The position numbers and the translations under genes are program-made. DNA of 64,000 nt from Saccharomyces paradoxus (lineage: Eukaryota > Ascomycota > Saccharomycetes > Saccharomycetales > Saccharomycetaceae), in assembly GCF_002079055.1 (NCBI RefSeq), contig NC_047494.1, positions 1-64,000 on the forward strand, written 5' to 3'. Each line of letters begins with the position of its first letter. Position 1 is the stretch's first letter. Of this stretch, positions 30,422-39,987 are shown piece after piece. The notes below the pieces were generated by a model. The model saw nothing but the letters and a program-made list of their open reading frames with translations. It did not search any database and was not told the origin of the DNA.

Positions 30422-32551
30422 TTACTGCAAGTTTTCTAGAACCTGTTCGTGCTCGCCTTCTATGTCCTTCAGCCAACCTTTGGATCTTTCCACGGCGACT
30501 TCCCAATACTTCCAATGCTTTCTTCTTTCAGAGTCATCGGATTGGCTTCTAAATATCTTAAGGTTTGGATGAGCTTCTGATGATATTTGTTCGTTTTTCT
30601 CTATTCCGTTGTAGAAGACCCATTTCTTGACATCGTGCAGGTCCTTCCATAATGGACGCACTTTCGAGTCTTTGAAGGCCATGTTGGCCGCAATGGCTGC
30701 TCCCAAAGCGGTACATTCTGCTGTGGGAGATCTTCTAACTTTGACACAGGGTCCTAATATGTCTGCTTGAATTTGCATGACTTCATTGGACCTTGACATC
30801 CCACCATCTACTGCCAGAACCGACAGCGGCGACTTTTCATATGTGACGTCGGAAATTTCCTCTAAAAAGTCTCTGTCTTTGGAACCTTCACCAAACGCGT
30901 CAGAACTCATTGCTTTCAAGATGGCCCTGGCTTGAAAGCAAACACCCTCCACGGCAGCTCTGGCGATGTGAGAGGCAGTAGTGAATTGAGACATGCCCAT
31001 TATGGTTGCTCTAGCATCAGGGTCCCAGTATGGAGCGAATAGGCCACTAAATGCAGGGACGAAAACTACACCACCAGAATCGGGCACCGTAGATGCAATG
31101 GGTCCAACGTCCTCTGACTTATCGATTAGTCGTAAATTATCACGTAGCCATTGGACCACAGCACCAGCTACAGCGACAGAACCCTCTAAGGCAAAATGAG
31201 GCTTGCTCAATTCTGGTTTTTGGCCACCATACTCCTGTAAGTACGGGAACCAAAATGCTAGAGTCGTCAAGGCGCCATGTTGGGAGATCAATTTTTTGGT
31301 CCCCGTATTGTACAGTAAAAAGCAACCAGTGCCATAGGTACATTTTGCAGCACCAGGTTTGTAGGCGAGCTGGCCCACCATGGATGCGCTTTGGTCGCCC
31401 AGACAGCCTTGTATGGGTAGGTTGCTCTTGACTAGATCTCGTAGTGCCGTTTTTGGCAAATCGTGCAGCTTGTCCATTATCCAATCAGGAATACCAAAGT
31501 CACCGTAGTATTGAGATGAGGACACAATTTCGGGCATGTGAATTAGGTTACCATCGATACCCCAAAACTCCAGCAACTCGCTGTCATATTTCAAAGTCGA
31601 AAGGTTCATGAAGCCTGTTCTGGAAGCGTTGGTTACATCAGAAACGAACGCCTTTTGTTTCGTCAATTGGTAAATCAGCCATGTGTCCACCGTACCAAAC
31701 ATCAGATCGTTCTCCTCGTACGCCTTGGTACACAGAGGCTCATTGTCCAGGAACCAGCGAAGTTTGGAGCAGGAGAAATACGTGGAGAGCAATGGCAACC
31801 CAGTCTTTTGTCTCAGTTGAAGTTGTCTATCAACGCTGGTGTTTTGCCATTTGTCTCTGACAATTTTGATCGTCCTGGTGTCGTTCCAGACAATACCGTA
31901 GTTAACAATTGGTTTGCCGGAGCGGCGAGACCACAGAATTGTGGTTTCTCTCATATTTGCTATGCCCATGCACGTTACTTTGTAAGGGGGGAGTTTATTA
32001 GCTACTCGTTCGCTGTTTATGGTTTCCAGCGACAGTAAACTCGAGGCAAGGCACTGAATAACGTTTACCAGTAATTTTTGCGGATGGCACTCAACCCAGC
32101 CCGGCTTTGGAAACTTCAACGTGGGCTCGTTGTGAAAGTCCAAGTCCAACTCCTCAATTTTTAGGAACTTTGTTTCTTGGATGGCATAGCCTTCTGCAGA
32201 AAAGATGGGCTTGCCGTTAGTTTTGGTGTCGCTGGCCTTTGGAGTTTCGCGAGCAGGAGCTGTAGAGGGTCTTCTTAGGCCAGATACTCCAATTTTGCCC
32301 TTTGAAGCTGAAGTTGAATATTCGATCTGGTGTTTCGAAACATCTTGGCCCCATCTGTTGAATAGAATGCACCTGGATGAGGTGGTCCCTACATCAATAC
32401 TGGCGATAAGTGGGACGTAATTACTGTGTAAATCTTCCATAATTTTAGACATACGGCTTTGTTCTTGCGTTAAATCACTGCAAAGGCGCCGGCTTGATCG
32501 GAATATGTAACGTTTGGAGGATGCTACAAGACGGAAGAAGGAGGGAAACAT
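30422..32551 (-). CDS. GUT1: Glycerol kinase Gut1
   Basis: The 709-residue protein is Gut1, the FGGY-family kinase that converts glycerol and ATP to glycerol 3-phosphate, the first step of glycerol use. The N-terminal ATPase lobe starts at about residue 45 with IASIDVGTTSSRCILF, the phosphate-1 loop. WNDTRT and TYGTGCFLLYNTGT are family blocks, and SPLSVLAVDGGMSRSNEVMQ marks the C-terminal FGGY signature region. Compared with bacterial GlpK (about 500 residues) it has an N-terminal extension, an inserted loop and a longer C-terminus, as usual in yeasts. The start is the ATG at 32551; the frame is open 11 codons further but begins with TTG. Many substitutions relative to the remembered reference suggest a different species or lineage. 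Confidence 0.96.
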   Translation of the reverse strand: MFPSFFRLVASSKRYIFRSSRRLCSDLTQEQSRMSKIMEDLHSNYVPLIASIDVGTTSSRCILFNRWGQDVSKHQIEYSTSASKGKIGVSGLRRPSTAPARETPKASDTKTNGKPIFSAEGYAIQETKFLKIEELDLDFHNEPTLKFPKPGWVECHPQKLLVNVIQCLASSLLSLETINSERVANKLPPYKVTCMGIANMRETTILWSRRSGKPIVNYGIVWNDTRTIKIVRDKWQNTSVDRQLQLRQKTGLPLLSTYFSCSKLRWFLDNEPLCTKAYEENDLMFGTVDTWLIYQLTKQKAFVSDVTNASRTGFMNLSTLKYDSELLEFWGIDGNLIHMPEIVSSSQYYGDFGIPDWIMDKLHDLPKTALRDLVKSNLPIQGCLGDQSASMVGQLAYKPGAAKCTYGTGCFLLYNTGTKKLISQHGALTTLAFWFPYLQEYGGQKPELSKPHFALEGSVAVAGAVVQWLRDNLRLIDKSEDVGPIASTVPDSGGVVFVPAFSGLFAPYWDPDARATIMGMSQFTTASHIARAAVEGVCFQARAILKAMSSDAFGEGSKDRDFLEEISDVTYEKSPLSVLAVDGGMSRSNEVMQIQADILGPCVKVRRSPTAECTALGAAIAANMAFKDSKVRPLWKDLHDVKKWVFYNGIEKNEQISSEAHPNLKIFRSQSDDSERRKHWKYWEVAVERSKGWLKDIEGEHEQVLENLQ

Positions 32552-32711
32552 AGAACTGTTTGTATAGTTCCGGTCATAACTCAAATTGCTTGCTATATTT
32601 TATATGGTTCGAGAACAGGGCATCCCCCCCACATTCTAATACACTTTGTCCGTACTAAAACTCTTGGCTGTATTTTTTCCTTTCCTTTCCTTTTTTTTTC
32701 AATTTTTGTCA

Positions 32712-32807
32712 ATGCAGTCAGCCCCTCACTACGCTACTCCACACCCTTTAATCGATGGTTTTACTCCAATTAGAAGAGAAGAATTACAGAAAGGCGTGTG
32801 TGAGTAA
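32712..32807 (+). CDS. Candidate 31-codon small ORF between GUT1 and GOS1
   Basis: An ATG frame of 31 codons with ordinary, gene-like composition begins MQSAPHYATPHPL and ends LQKGVCE before TAA. It lies on the plus strand in the GUT1 promoter/GOS1 3' interval, after a T-rich leader that could serve as a promoter. I do not recognise the peptide, and no gene is listed there in the reference to my knowledge. It could be a short peptide gene, the first exon of a spliced gene (GTGTGT lies near its end, a weak 5' splice site), or chance. Confidence 0.25.
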   Translation: MQSAPHYATPHPLIDGFTPIRREELQKGVCE

Positions 32808-32850
32808 TTTCTCATTATGTTTTACATACGTTGTTTACTAAAGTTGGTAT

Positions 32851-33522
32851 TTACCATGTGAAAAACAAAAACAGTATACAAAGGGTTGTTATCGTGGCCA
32901 ATACAAACGCGTTTTTCTTCCTCCTCGTGTTGATCTTCATAATAAGTTGATTGACGCCTGGTATTCTCTGCAGAGTTTGCAACACCCTGTTGTTTGCTGT
33001 GTTCAAAACGTTGCTCTGCGTGTGAAACTGTGAGCGAGTCTCCCAGGCTTGGGAGATGAGGCGGTCGACAACATTGTTGGACTGATCAATTCGCCTTGTT
33101 TCGTTCTGAATGTACTCGTCAGCGTCCCCGATGGGAGCTGGCGCGTCCGTTGTGGAATTGGCAATGTCGTTCTTCACGCTGAATAGCAGGTTGAGCCTGT
33201 TGCGTTCTTGCTGGATGGAGGACCTGATATTGCGGAAGCTCTTCCAGTGGTCTTGTAAGATCTCCTTGTGGCGCTGCAGCTGCGAAAGCTTTGAGGCGGA
33301 GATGGCCGGGTTTGAATCGCAGATTTGTGTTAACGAATCGATTACATCCTGTCTCTGGCCTAAGATTCCTTCCAATTGCTTGTCTATCTTCTTCTCTTGA
33401 CCGGTTTGTTCTGAGCTAGTTGTCTGCGCGAAAGTGGAGTACTTAGAGAGGAGGGACTCCGTTTGGGTCTCTAGAGAAATGGCCTTGCCCCTTATGGTGA
33501 CGAAAGACGGTTGTGAGCTCAT
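32851..33522 (-). CDS. GOS1: Golgi SNARE Gos1
   Basis: The 223-residue protein is Gos1 (GS28/GOSR1 family), a Qb-type SNARE acting within the Golgi and in retrograde intra-Golgi transport with Sed5, Ykt6 and Sft1. An N-terminal helical region is followed by a SNARE coiled coil (about 135-195). A basic RRKK stop at about 200 leads into a C-terminal tail anchor, NAFVLATITTLCILFLFFTW (204-223), which ends the protein. The start is the ATG at 33522 (MSSQPSF), giving the reference length; the longer frame to 33573 has no matching N-terminus. It is transcribed divergently from ECM29. Confidence 0.95.
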   Translation of the reverse strand: MSSQPSFVTIRGKAISLETQTESLLSKYSTFAQTTSSEQTGQEKKIDKQLEGILGQRQDVIDSLTQICDSNPAISASKLSQLQRHKEILQDHWKSFRNIRSSIQQERNRLNLLFSVKNDIANSTTDAPAPIGDADEYIQNETRRIDQSNNVVDRLISQAWETRSQFHTQSNVLNTANNRVLQTLQRIPGVNQLIMKINTRRKKNAFVLATITTLCILFLFFTW

Positions 33523-34132
33523 GTGGTGCGTTTGCTTGCTTGAAACCGGGCTTTTCAGTTGTGAGCCGTACACGTCCTTATTCTAGTTTATTTTTTCCTT
33601 GCCCTTTTATCTCTTTTTTTTTTGTTTTTCGTTTTCTTTTTATTTTCAACAACGCCTAGAAAATTTGGCAATCACACTATTGACCAAAGACGACTAATAG
33701 AACAGCAGTAGGCATCTTACATTGGGTGTGTAAATGCAGTTAATTTTTCTTGGGTTGCCGTAAAATGTGCATCCAGAGTAGCCAAACGCCTTCTTGTGAA
33801 GAGTACGAACATATTGTCAAAATACTGCTCCTGTTCGCGCTGTTTTTGCCTGGCCTGCAACTACCAGCCTCACGGGAATTTCTATAAGCATCTTTGAAAA
33901 GTTATCATATTAATTTGATATCTGCATATATCAGGTTTTGGTAAATTTAGCCGCCAAAGTTTTGATATTTATTGTTACCCGGCATGCTCATACGCCTTTT
34001 TCTGGTGGCAAAAAGGTAGTTTCTAATATAAAGAAGTTAGTCAGCACTCGAATTCTGATCTCTTGGTCTTTCTTTAGGACTGGCAAACACAATAAGCATA
34101 GAAAACCTCCCGATTTCACCACGCACAACATT
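33523..34132. other. Divergent promoter region GOS1/ECM29
   Basis: The 610 bases hold T-rich tracts near 33613 and a perfect Rpn4 (PACE) site at 34004-34012. The ECM29 frame stays open upstream to 33938 without a better ATG, but this part looks like promoter. Confidence 0.6.
34004..34012 (+). promoter_or_regulatory. Rpn4 proteasome-associated control element (PACE)
   Basis: GGTGGCAAA is an exact match to the PACE site bound by Rpn4, the activator of proteasome genes. It lies 121 bases before the ECM29 ATG. Ecm29 is a proteasome factor, so the site fits its function and supports the ATG at 34133 over the longer upstream frame, which would make this site coding. Confidence 0.8.
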
Positions 34133-37100
34133 ATGTCCCTTTCTTCTGACGAAACGAAGGAGAAACAGCTCGTGGAGAAGGTGGAATTGCGCCTGGCTAT
34201 TGCAGATTCCCCTCAAAAGTTCGAAACTAATCTGCAGACATTTTTGCCTCCATTGCTACTAAAGCTAGCTTCTCCACATGCCTCTGTTAGAACGGCAGTA
34301 TTTTCTGCGCTAAAAAATCTTATTTCTAGGATAAACACGCTGCCCCAGGTTCAGCTTCCCGTAAGGGCGCTTATTGTCCAGGCAAAACAGCCCAATTTAG
34401 CCGCTCATCAAGACTCGACCAATGTCCGTCTTTACAGCCTGCTACTGGCATCCAAAGGCATAGATAGACTTTCCTTGCAAGAAAGGCAGCAGTTGCTACC
34501 GTTAGTCGTTTCGAACATCTCTGGTCTCACAGGCACAGTAGCCGCCAGAATGTTCCACATCCTTGTGAAGCTTATTTTGGAGTGGGTTGCTCCTCAGGAC
34601 TCCTCACATGAGCAAGAAGAATTTGTTCAGTTTTTGCAACTGGACGACGACAGTTTTTCGTATTTGATGCGCCAATTTACCAGATTCTTCCTGCTAATGC
34701 CCTCGAAGCAGGTTCAGACTTCACAACAACCTCTGTCAAGAGGTTACACATGTCCGGGCCTATCCCTGGCAGATGTAGCGTTCTTTACTCATGATGCGGG
34801 TGTTACTTTCAACAAGGACCAGCTGCACAAGTCCAAAAAGGCTATCTTCCAATTTGTTTGTCGTGGTATGGGGGTTGCCCAAACTGTTGATCAATCACCC
34901 AGGATGATTGAACTGATGAAATTTTTGTCCGTTGCCTCTACGGATTCTACAACTTTATCTGATGATGCGGCACAATTCATGAAGCGGTTTTCCATGCCAT
35001 ACGAAAACGAGGAGTTCATTACTTTTCTACAGTCGCTGTACATCGGCAATACAGTAAATGGAAGACCACCCGTCAAGCCCGTCTTGCAAGAAAAGATTCT
35101 TTCCATATTAAACAGAAGTCAATTCGCTACCACCAAAGCAGAATGTATTTCTTTGATCTGCTCTATTGGATTGCACTCATCTGAGTATAAACTCAGATCT
35201 TTGACCCTTTCGTTTATTCGTCACGTAGCAAAATTGAACTACCAAAATTTAAATCCTGCTTTGTCAGCACCTTCATCGACAGACTTTTCCACTAGTATTG
35301 TTTCCTTAATTAGGAATAATCTTCATGCGGAAGGCTGGCCTAAGTTACAATTGGGGCCTCAGACCCCGGCTTTCAATACTGCAATTTTGCAGAGACAATT
35401 GCAATATGAAACATTGGGTGATATCTTGAAAAGAGATTTTGACCTCGTAAGTGACTTATCCTATATTGAATTCCTATTCGAATCCTTAGAAAACGACCTA
35501 CCGCAATTTCGCTCCAGTATTCAGGAGTCTCTGCTTTCTTTAGTGGGTCATTTGTCAAATTTGCCTTCTCAATCCAAATTAAAATTGAAAGCTTTGCTCA
35601 GGAAAAATCTGTTAATTGACGAGCAACAGCGAGAGGATAATAATGATACCATTAATTCTATAATGGCGCTTAAATTTGTTTCTATAAAATTCGCTAACGC
35701 CGGTTTTCCCTTCCATGATCCTGAGGCAAGATTATTCAATATTTGGGGTACCGCAAGAACAAATAGATTTGACATTATTGAAGAATCCTTTAAGGGACTA
35801 CAGCCGTTTTGGTTCAGGGTCAATAATGCTTCTATCAATACATCAGCTACTGTGAAAACGTCGGATCTACTAGGTTCTCAATTGTCAGAGACTGAATTTC
35901 CCCCATTCAGCGAATTTCTACAGATTTTTATTGACCAGCTAGATTCCGAATCTCCAGCAATTACACGGAAATCACTAGACAATGCTGTCAGGTTCAGTAA
36001 GCAATGCCTCATTTCCAATGCAATATACCGTAAAAAAACAATGGTTATCCAAGATGAAGACTGGTCGATTAGAATAGACAAAGCTTTGGAACTCGACGAT
36101 ACGGTTGTGTCCCAAGTTAACGAAATGGTTCAGGGAATGAACGATGATATTTTTATTCGCTATTTAACTCTTCTGTCAAACGAGTTCACTGCTACGAACG
36201 GTAAGGGTGAACAAGTAGCAATCTTTCCATATCAAGATCCGATTTTTGGTTCTGTCTTATTAACGTTATTGAATTTTGTAAGCACTAATGTATTACGGAG
36301 ACTGGAGGTTCTTGTTCCAGATTTATACAATCTATTGATCATGAAATTTCAATCGTTAAGTGATAATGATCTGGAAGTCTGTGCGACCATCATTGGTATC
36401 GTTTCTACTGCAATCGCAGACTCGGCTCACGTTAAGCAAATCACAAACATAGTTCAATCACAAAAAATGGCAGAAACATATGTTGCATCTTATGTTGTTC
36501 CGAGATTGTATTTGAAAGATCAGACAGGTAACATTCAATCTGATAGTATCCTAAACCTGCTAAACAATTTGACAACCTATCTTTCGCACTCCACCACTAA
36601 CAAGGATATGATATTAAGGTTGGTCTGTCAAGTGACAAAATTAGGTCTACTTCTCCAAGTAAGTACGCAAGAAAGGAAGAAGTTCTTGAAACAAATCATG
36701 GATACTATACAAGGCAAACTGATTAATGATGTGACAGCCATTCAAACGTGGTCATATTTATCATTATATTCAATAGATTTAGAGAATTCCAATCTTTTTC
36801 AAGAGAAGTTACTCGAAACTAACGTTTCTAAGCAAAACGATTTTCTGTTTTCGGTTGGCGAATCCTTAACTGTCGTGGCTGGTAAATGGTCAAGTAAGTA
36901 TTTGACCAAACAGATTGATGTTCCAAATTTCAATGTTGAGATTATGCAGCAAAAATTTCCCGCTACAAACATTACGATCATACTTGATGAGATTCTTTCA
37001 GGTTGTGATTCCACAAAACCCTCTCTAAGAAAGGCATCTTGTATTTGGTTGTTATCATATATTCAGTACTTGGGTCATTTACAAGAAGTAAATTCTAGGT

Positions 37101-39739
37101 GTAATGACATTCACTTGAGATTTATGAGATTTTTGGCAGACAGAGATGAATTTATACAGGATTCAGCCGCTAGAGGACTTTCTTTGGTTTACGAAATTGG
37201 TGGTTCTGACTTAAAGGAAAGTATGGTCAAAGGGTTACTTAAGTCTTTTACAGAGTCAACCGCAGGAGCTGCATCTACAAGTGCTACTGGCATTTCAGGT
37301 TCGGTCTCAGAAGAGACGGAATTATTCGAACCAGGAGTTTTAAACACAGGAGACGGGTCCATTAGCACTTACAAAGATATTTTAAATTTAGCATCAGAAG
37401 TTGGCGACCCCGCACTTGTTTACAAATTTATGTCTCTTGCCAAAAGTTCGGCTCTATGGTCGTCTAGGAAAGGTATTGCGTTCGGTCTTGGCGCCATCAT
37501 GTCTAAATCTTCTTTAGAAGAATTATTACTGAAGGATCAACAAACTGCTAAAAAACTGATTCCAAAATTGTATAGGTATAGATTTGATCCATTCCAAGCA
37601 GTATCACGCTCTATGACAGACATTTGGAATACATTAATTTCGGACTCCTCCTTGACGATTTCCCTCTATTTCGATGCTATTCTTGATGAACTTTTAAGTG
37701 GTATGGCTAATAAAGAATGGAGGGTGAGAGAGGCAAGTACTTCGGCTTTATTACAATTGATTCAATCTCAACCGCAGGAGAAATTCTCAGACCAAATGCT
37801 GAAAATTTGGACAATGGCATTTAGAACCATGGATGATATAAAGGATAGTGTCCGTGAAGTTGGTACGAAGTTCACCACCGTATTAGCCAAAATATTGGCA
37901 AAATCTATAGATGTGGAAAAGGGTGTGAATCCTGTTAAGTCTAAGGAAATATTGGACAACATCTTGCCATTCTTATTGGGGCCACATGGCTTAAACAGTG
38001 ATGCAGAAGAGGTTAGAAATTTTGCGCTCACGACTTTGATTGACTTAGTGAAACACTCCCCTGGGGCCATCAAACCATTCACTCCAAGTTTAGTTTACGA
38101 CTTTATTACATTGTTTTCTTCCATTGAACCTCAGGTAATTAACTATTTGGCATTAAATGCTTCAAATTATAATATCGATGCTAATGTCATCGATACACAA
38201 AGGAAAAATGGTGTCACCAATTCTCCTCTATTCCAGACCATCGAAAAATTGATTAACAATTCAGATGATTTTATGATGGAAGATGTAATCAACGTAGTTA
38301 TTAAAGCCACTAGGAAATCTGTCGGTTTGCCGTCTAAGGTCGCCTCCTCACTTGTCATGATTCTCTTAGTGAAGCGGTACTCTATTGAAATGAAACCCTA
38401 TTCTGGGAAGTTATTGAAAGTCTGCCTGACTATGTTTGAAGATAGGAATGAGTCTGTTAGTGTAGCATTTGCAATTTCAATGGGATATTTGTTCAAGGTT
38501 TCTACATTGGATAAGTGTATTAAATACTCTGAAAAATTAATAATGAAATACTTTGAGGCCATGTCAACAGAAAATAATAAGAGGATTGTTGGTACAGCAA
38601 TCGACTCGATTTTGAATTATGCCAAGTCAGAATTCGATAATGTAGCGAGTATATTCATGCCTTTGATATTCATAGCATGCAATGATGAAGATAAAGATTT
38701 GGAATCCCTATACAATAAAATCTGGACAGAGGCTTCCAGTTCTGGCGCCGGTACGGTTAAGTTATACCTGCCGGAAATTTTAAACGTACTTTGTACAAAT
38801 ATTAAATCGAATGATTTCTCCATTAGAAAAACATGTGCCAAATCAGTCATACAGTTATGTGGCAGTATTAATGATAACATTCCTTATTTACAAATCGTTA
38901 AGCTATTTGATATATCTAAGGAGGCACTAAGTGGTAGATCATGGGATGGTAAAGAGCATATAGTGGCTGCATTGGTTTCATTGACAGAAAAATTCTCTCA
39001 AACTGTGGCCGGCGATAATGATCTACAGGAATCAATCAATCATGTAATGTACGCTGAAGTTTCGAGAAAAAGCATGAAATACGTCAAAAAGATCCTACCA
39101 CTTTATGCCAGATATATCAACGTGAATCCACAAGAAGAAACAATCACATTATTAATTGAAAAATCCAGAGAAATGATTCGATCGCTGAGCAGCGAATCTG
39201 ATGATAGTGAAGATCCCACTAGGCAAACTTCTAATGAATCCACAATAAAAAGAATCAAGCCTAACACTGGAATTACACAAAAGTCATCTAAACAGAATAT
39301 TGAGAACGAAGAGTATGTGATCAACTTGTTAAAAGTTAGTGCTGACATATGCAACAATTCTAAATCGAAGTATCCGTTAAAGTTATTGGAGTTCATTATA
39401 GATGAAGTTGCATACCTTTTCCATAATGACAGAATTATATACACATGGAGAACACAACTAGCTGCTAGTGAAATTGGTATCTCAATAGTTGGAAAATTTG
39501 ATACTGTTAGTAGCACTGATTTTATCCGAAATCTGAGTAAACTGTGGGATCAAATTTTTTCAATAAATTGTAACAAAGAAACCGTTGAAAATGTCAAATT
39601 GCAAATGATAAAATTCGGCGGTTTGGTTATTCAGAAAATTCCAAGTTTACAGAACAATATCGAAGAAAACTTAAGGTTGTTGAACAGCATCGATTCAACT
39701 AGTAGAATAGAGTTGGAATTAAAAAATATTGGTCTATAA
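34133..39739 (+). CDS. ECM29: Proteasome scaffold/adaptor Ecm29
   Basis: The 1868-residue protein is Ecm29, a huge HEAT-repeat protein that tethers the 19S regulatory particle to the 20S core and inhibits or remodels faulty 26S proteasomes. The sequence is helical repeats throughout; the best conserved block is about 1100-1300 (ADRDEFIQDSAARGLSLVYE, LWSSRKGIAFGLGAIMSKS). A polar low-complexity loop lies at about 1683-1715. The start is the ATG at 34133 (MSLSSDETKEK), which gives exactly the reference length; the longer frame begins at a TTG at 33938 and crosses the PACE site. By recall it differs from the S. cerevisiae protein at several percent of positions. Confidence 0.95.
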   Translation: MSLSSDETKEKQLVEKVELRLAIADSPQKFETNLQTFLPPLLLKLASPHASVRTAVFSALKNLISRINTLPQVQLPVRALIVQAKQPNLAAHQDSTNVRLYSLLLASKGIDRLSLQERQQLLPLVVSNISGLTGTVAARMFHILVKLILEWVAPQDSSHEQEEFVQFLQLDDDSFSYLMRQFTRFFLLMPSKQVQTSQQPLSRGYTCPGLSLADVAFFTHDAGVTFNKDQLHKSKKAIFQFVCRGMGVAQTVDQSPRMIELMKFLSVASTDSTTLSDDAAQFMKRFSMPYENEEFITFLQSLYIGNTVNGRPPVKPVLQEKILSILNRSQFATTKAECISLICSIGLHSSEYKLRSLTLSFIRHVAKLNYQNLNPALSAPSSTDFSTSIVSLIRNNLHAEGWPKLQLGPQTPAFNTAILQRQLQYETLGDILKRDFDLVSDLSYIEFLFESLENDLPQFRSSIQESLLSLVGHLSNLPSQSKLKLKALLRKNLLIDEQQREDNNDTINSIMALKFVSIKFANAGFPFHDPEARLFNIWGTARTNRFDIIEESFKGLQPFWFRVNNASINTSATVKTSDLLGSQLSETEFPPFSEFLQIFIDQLDSESPAITRKSLDNAVRFSKQCLISNAIYRKKTMVIQDEDWSIRIDKALELDDTVVSQVNEMVQGMNDDIFIRYLTLLSNEFTATNGKGEQVAIFPYQDPIFGSVLLTLLNFVSTNVLRRLEVLVPDLYNLLIMKFQSLSDNDLEVCATIIGIVSTAIADSAHVKQITNIVQSQKMAETYVASYVVPRLYLKDQTGNIQSDSILNLLNNLTTYLSHSTTNKDMILRLVCQVTKLGLLLQVSTQERKKFLKQIMDTIQGKLINDVTAIQTWSYLSLYSIDLENSNLFQEKLLETNVSKQNDFLFSVGESLTVVAGKWSSKYLTKQIDVPNFNVEIMQQKFPATNITIILDEILSGCDSTKPSLRKASCIWLLSYIQYLGHLQEVNSRCNDIHLRFMRFLADRDEFIQDSAARGLSLVYEIGGSDLKESMVKGLLKSFTESTAGAASTSATGISGSVSEETELFEPGVLNTGDGSISTYKDILNLASEVGDPALVYKFMSLAKSSALWSSRKGIAFGLGAIMSKSSLEELLLKDQQTAKKLIPKLYRYRFDPFQAVSRSMTDIWNTLISDSSLTISLYFDAILDELLSGMANKEWRVREASTSALLQLIQSQPQEKFSDQMLKIWTMAFRTMDDIKDSVREVGTKFTTVLAKILAKSIDVEKGVNPVKSKEILDNILPFLLGPHGLNSDAEEVRNFALTTLIDLVKHSPGAIKPFTPSLVYDFITLFSSIEPQVINYLALNASNYNIDANVIDTQRKNGVTNSPLFQTIEKLINNSDDFMMEDVINVVIKATRKSVGLPSKVASSLVMILLVKRYSIEMKPYSGKLLKVCLTMFEDRNESVSVAFAISMGYLFKVSTLDKCIKYSEKLIMKYFEAMSTENNKRIVGTAIDSILNYAKSEFDNVASIFMPLIFIACNDEDKDLESLYNKIWTEASSSGAGTVKLYLPEILNVLCTNIKSNDFSIRKTCAKSVIQLCGSINDNIPYLQIVKLFDISKEALSGRSWDGKEHIVAALVSLTEKFSQTVAGDNDLQESINHVMYAEVSRKSMKYVKKILPLYARYINVNPQEETITLLIEKSREMIRSLSSESDDSEDPTRQTSNESTIKRIKPNTGITQKSSKQNIENEEYVINLLKVSADICNNSKSKYPLKLLEFIIDEVAYLFHNDRIIYTWRTQLAASEIGISIVGKFDTVSSTDFIRNLSKLWDQIFSINCNKETVENVKLQMIKFGGLVIQKIPSLQNNIEENLRLLNSIDSTSRIELELKNIGL

Positions 39740-39987
39740 ATCCTAAAAACTTTTCATTACGATGATAAATAAAACCTCAAATAAAAACCTATCTAGAGAC
39801 ATCTTTTATAAAATAATGTATAATACCAGTACTAAACATTAACTTTTACGAAAAACTTGAAATATTTTGAGTAGTTAAAAAGTACTTGAAGAATATTGAT
39901 TAATTTGGAGATATAAGTTCATATGCAAGGTGTTAAAAATTGTGTGGGAGTAAGTATATAATTCTAAGGGATTATAATTTCAAATTA

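Noticed and set aside
33938-34132. 65-codon N-terminal extension of ECM29
   Set aside because: It starts with TTG, contains a perfect PACE promoter site, and the ATG at 34133 gives exactly the family length.
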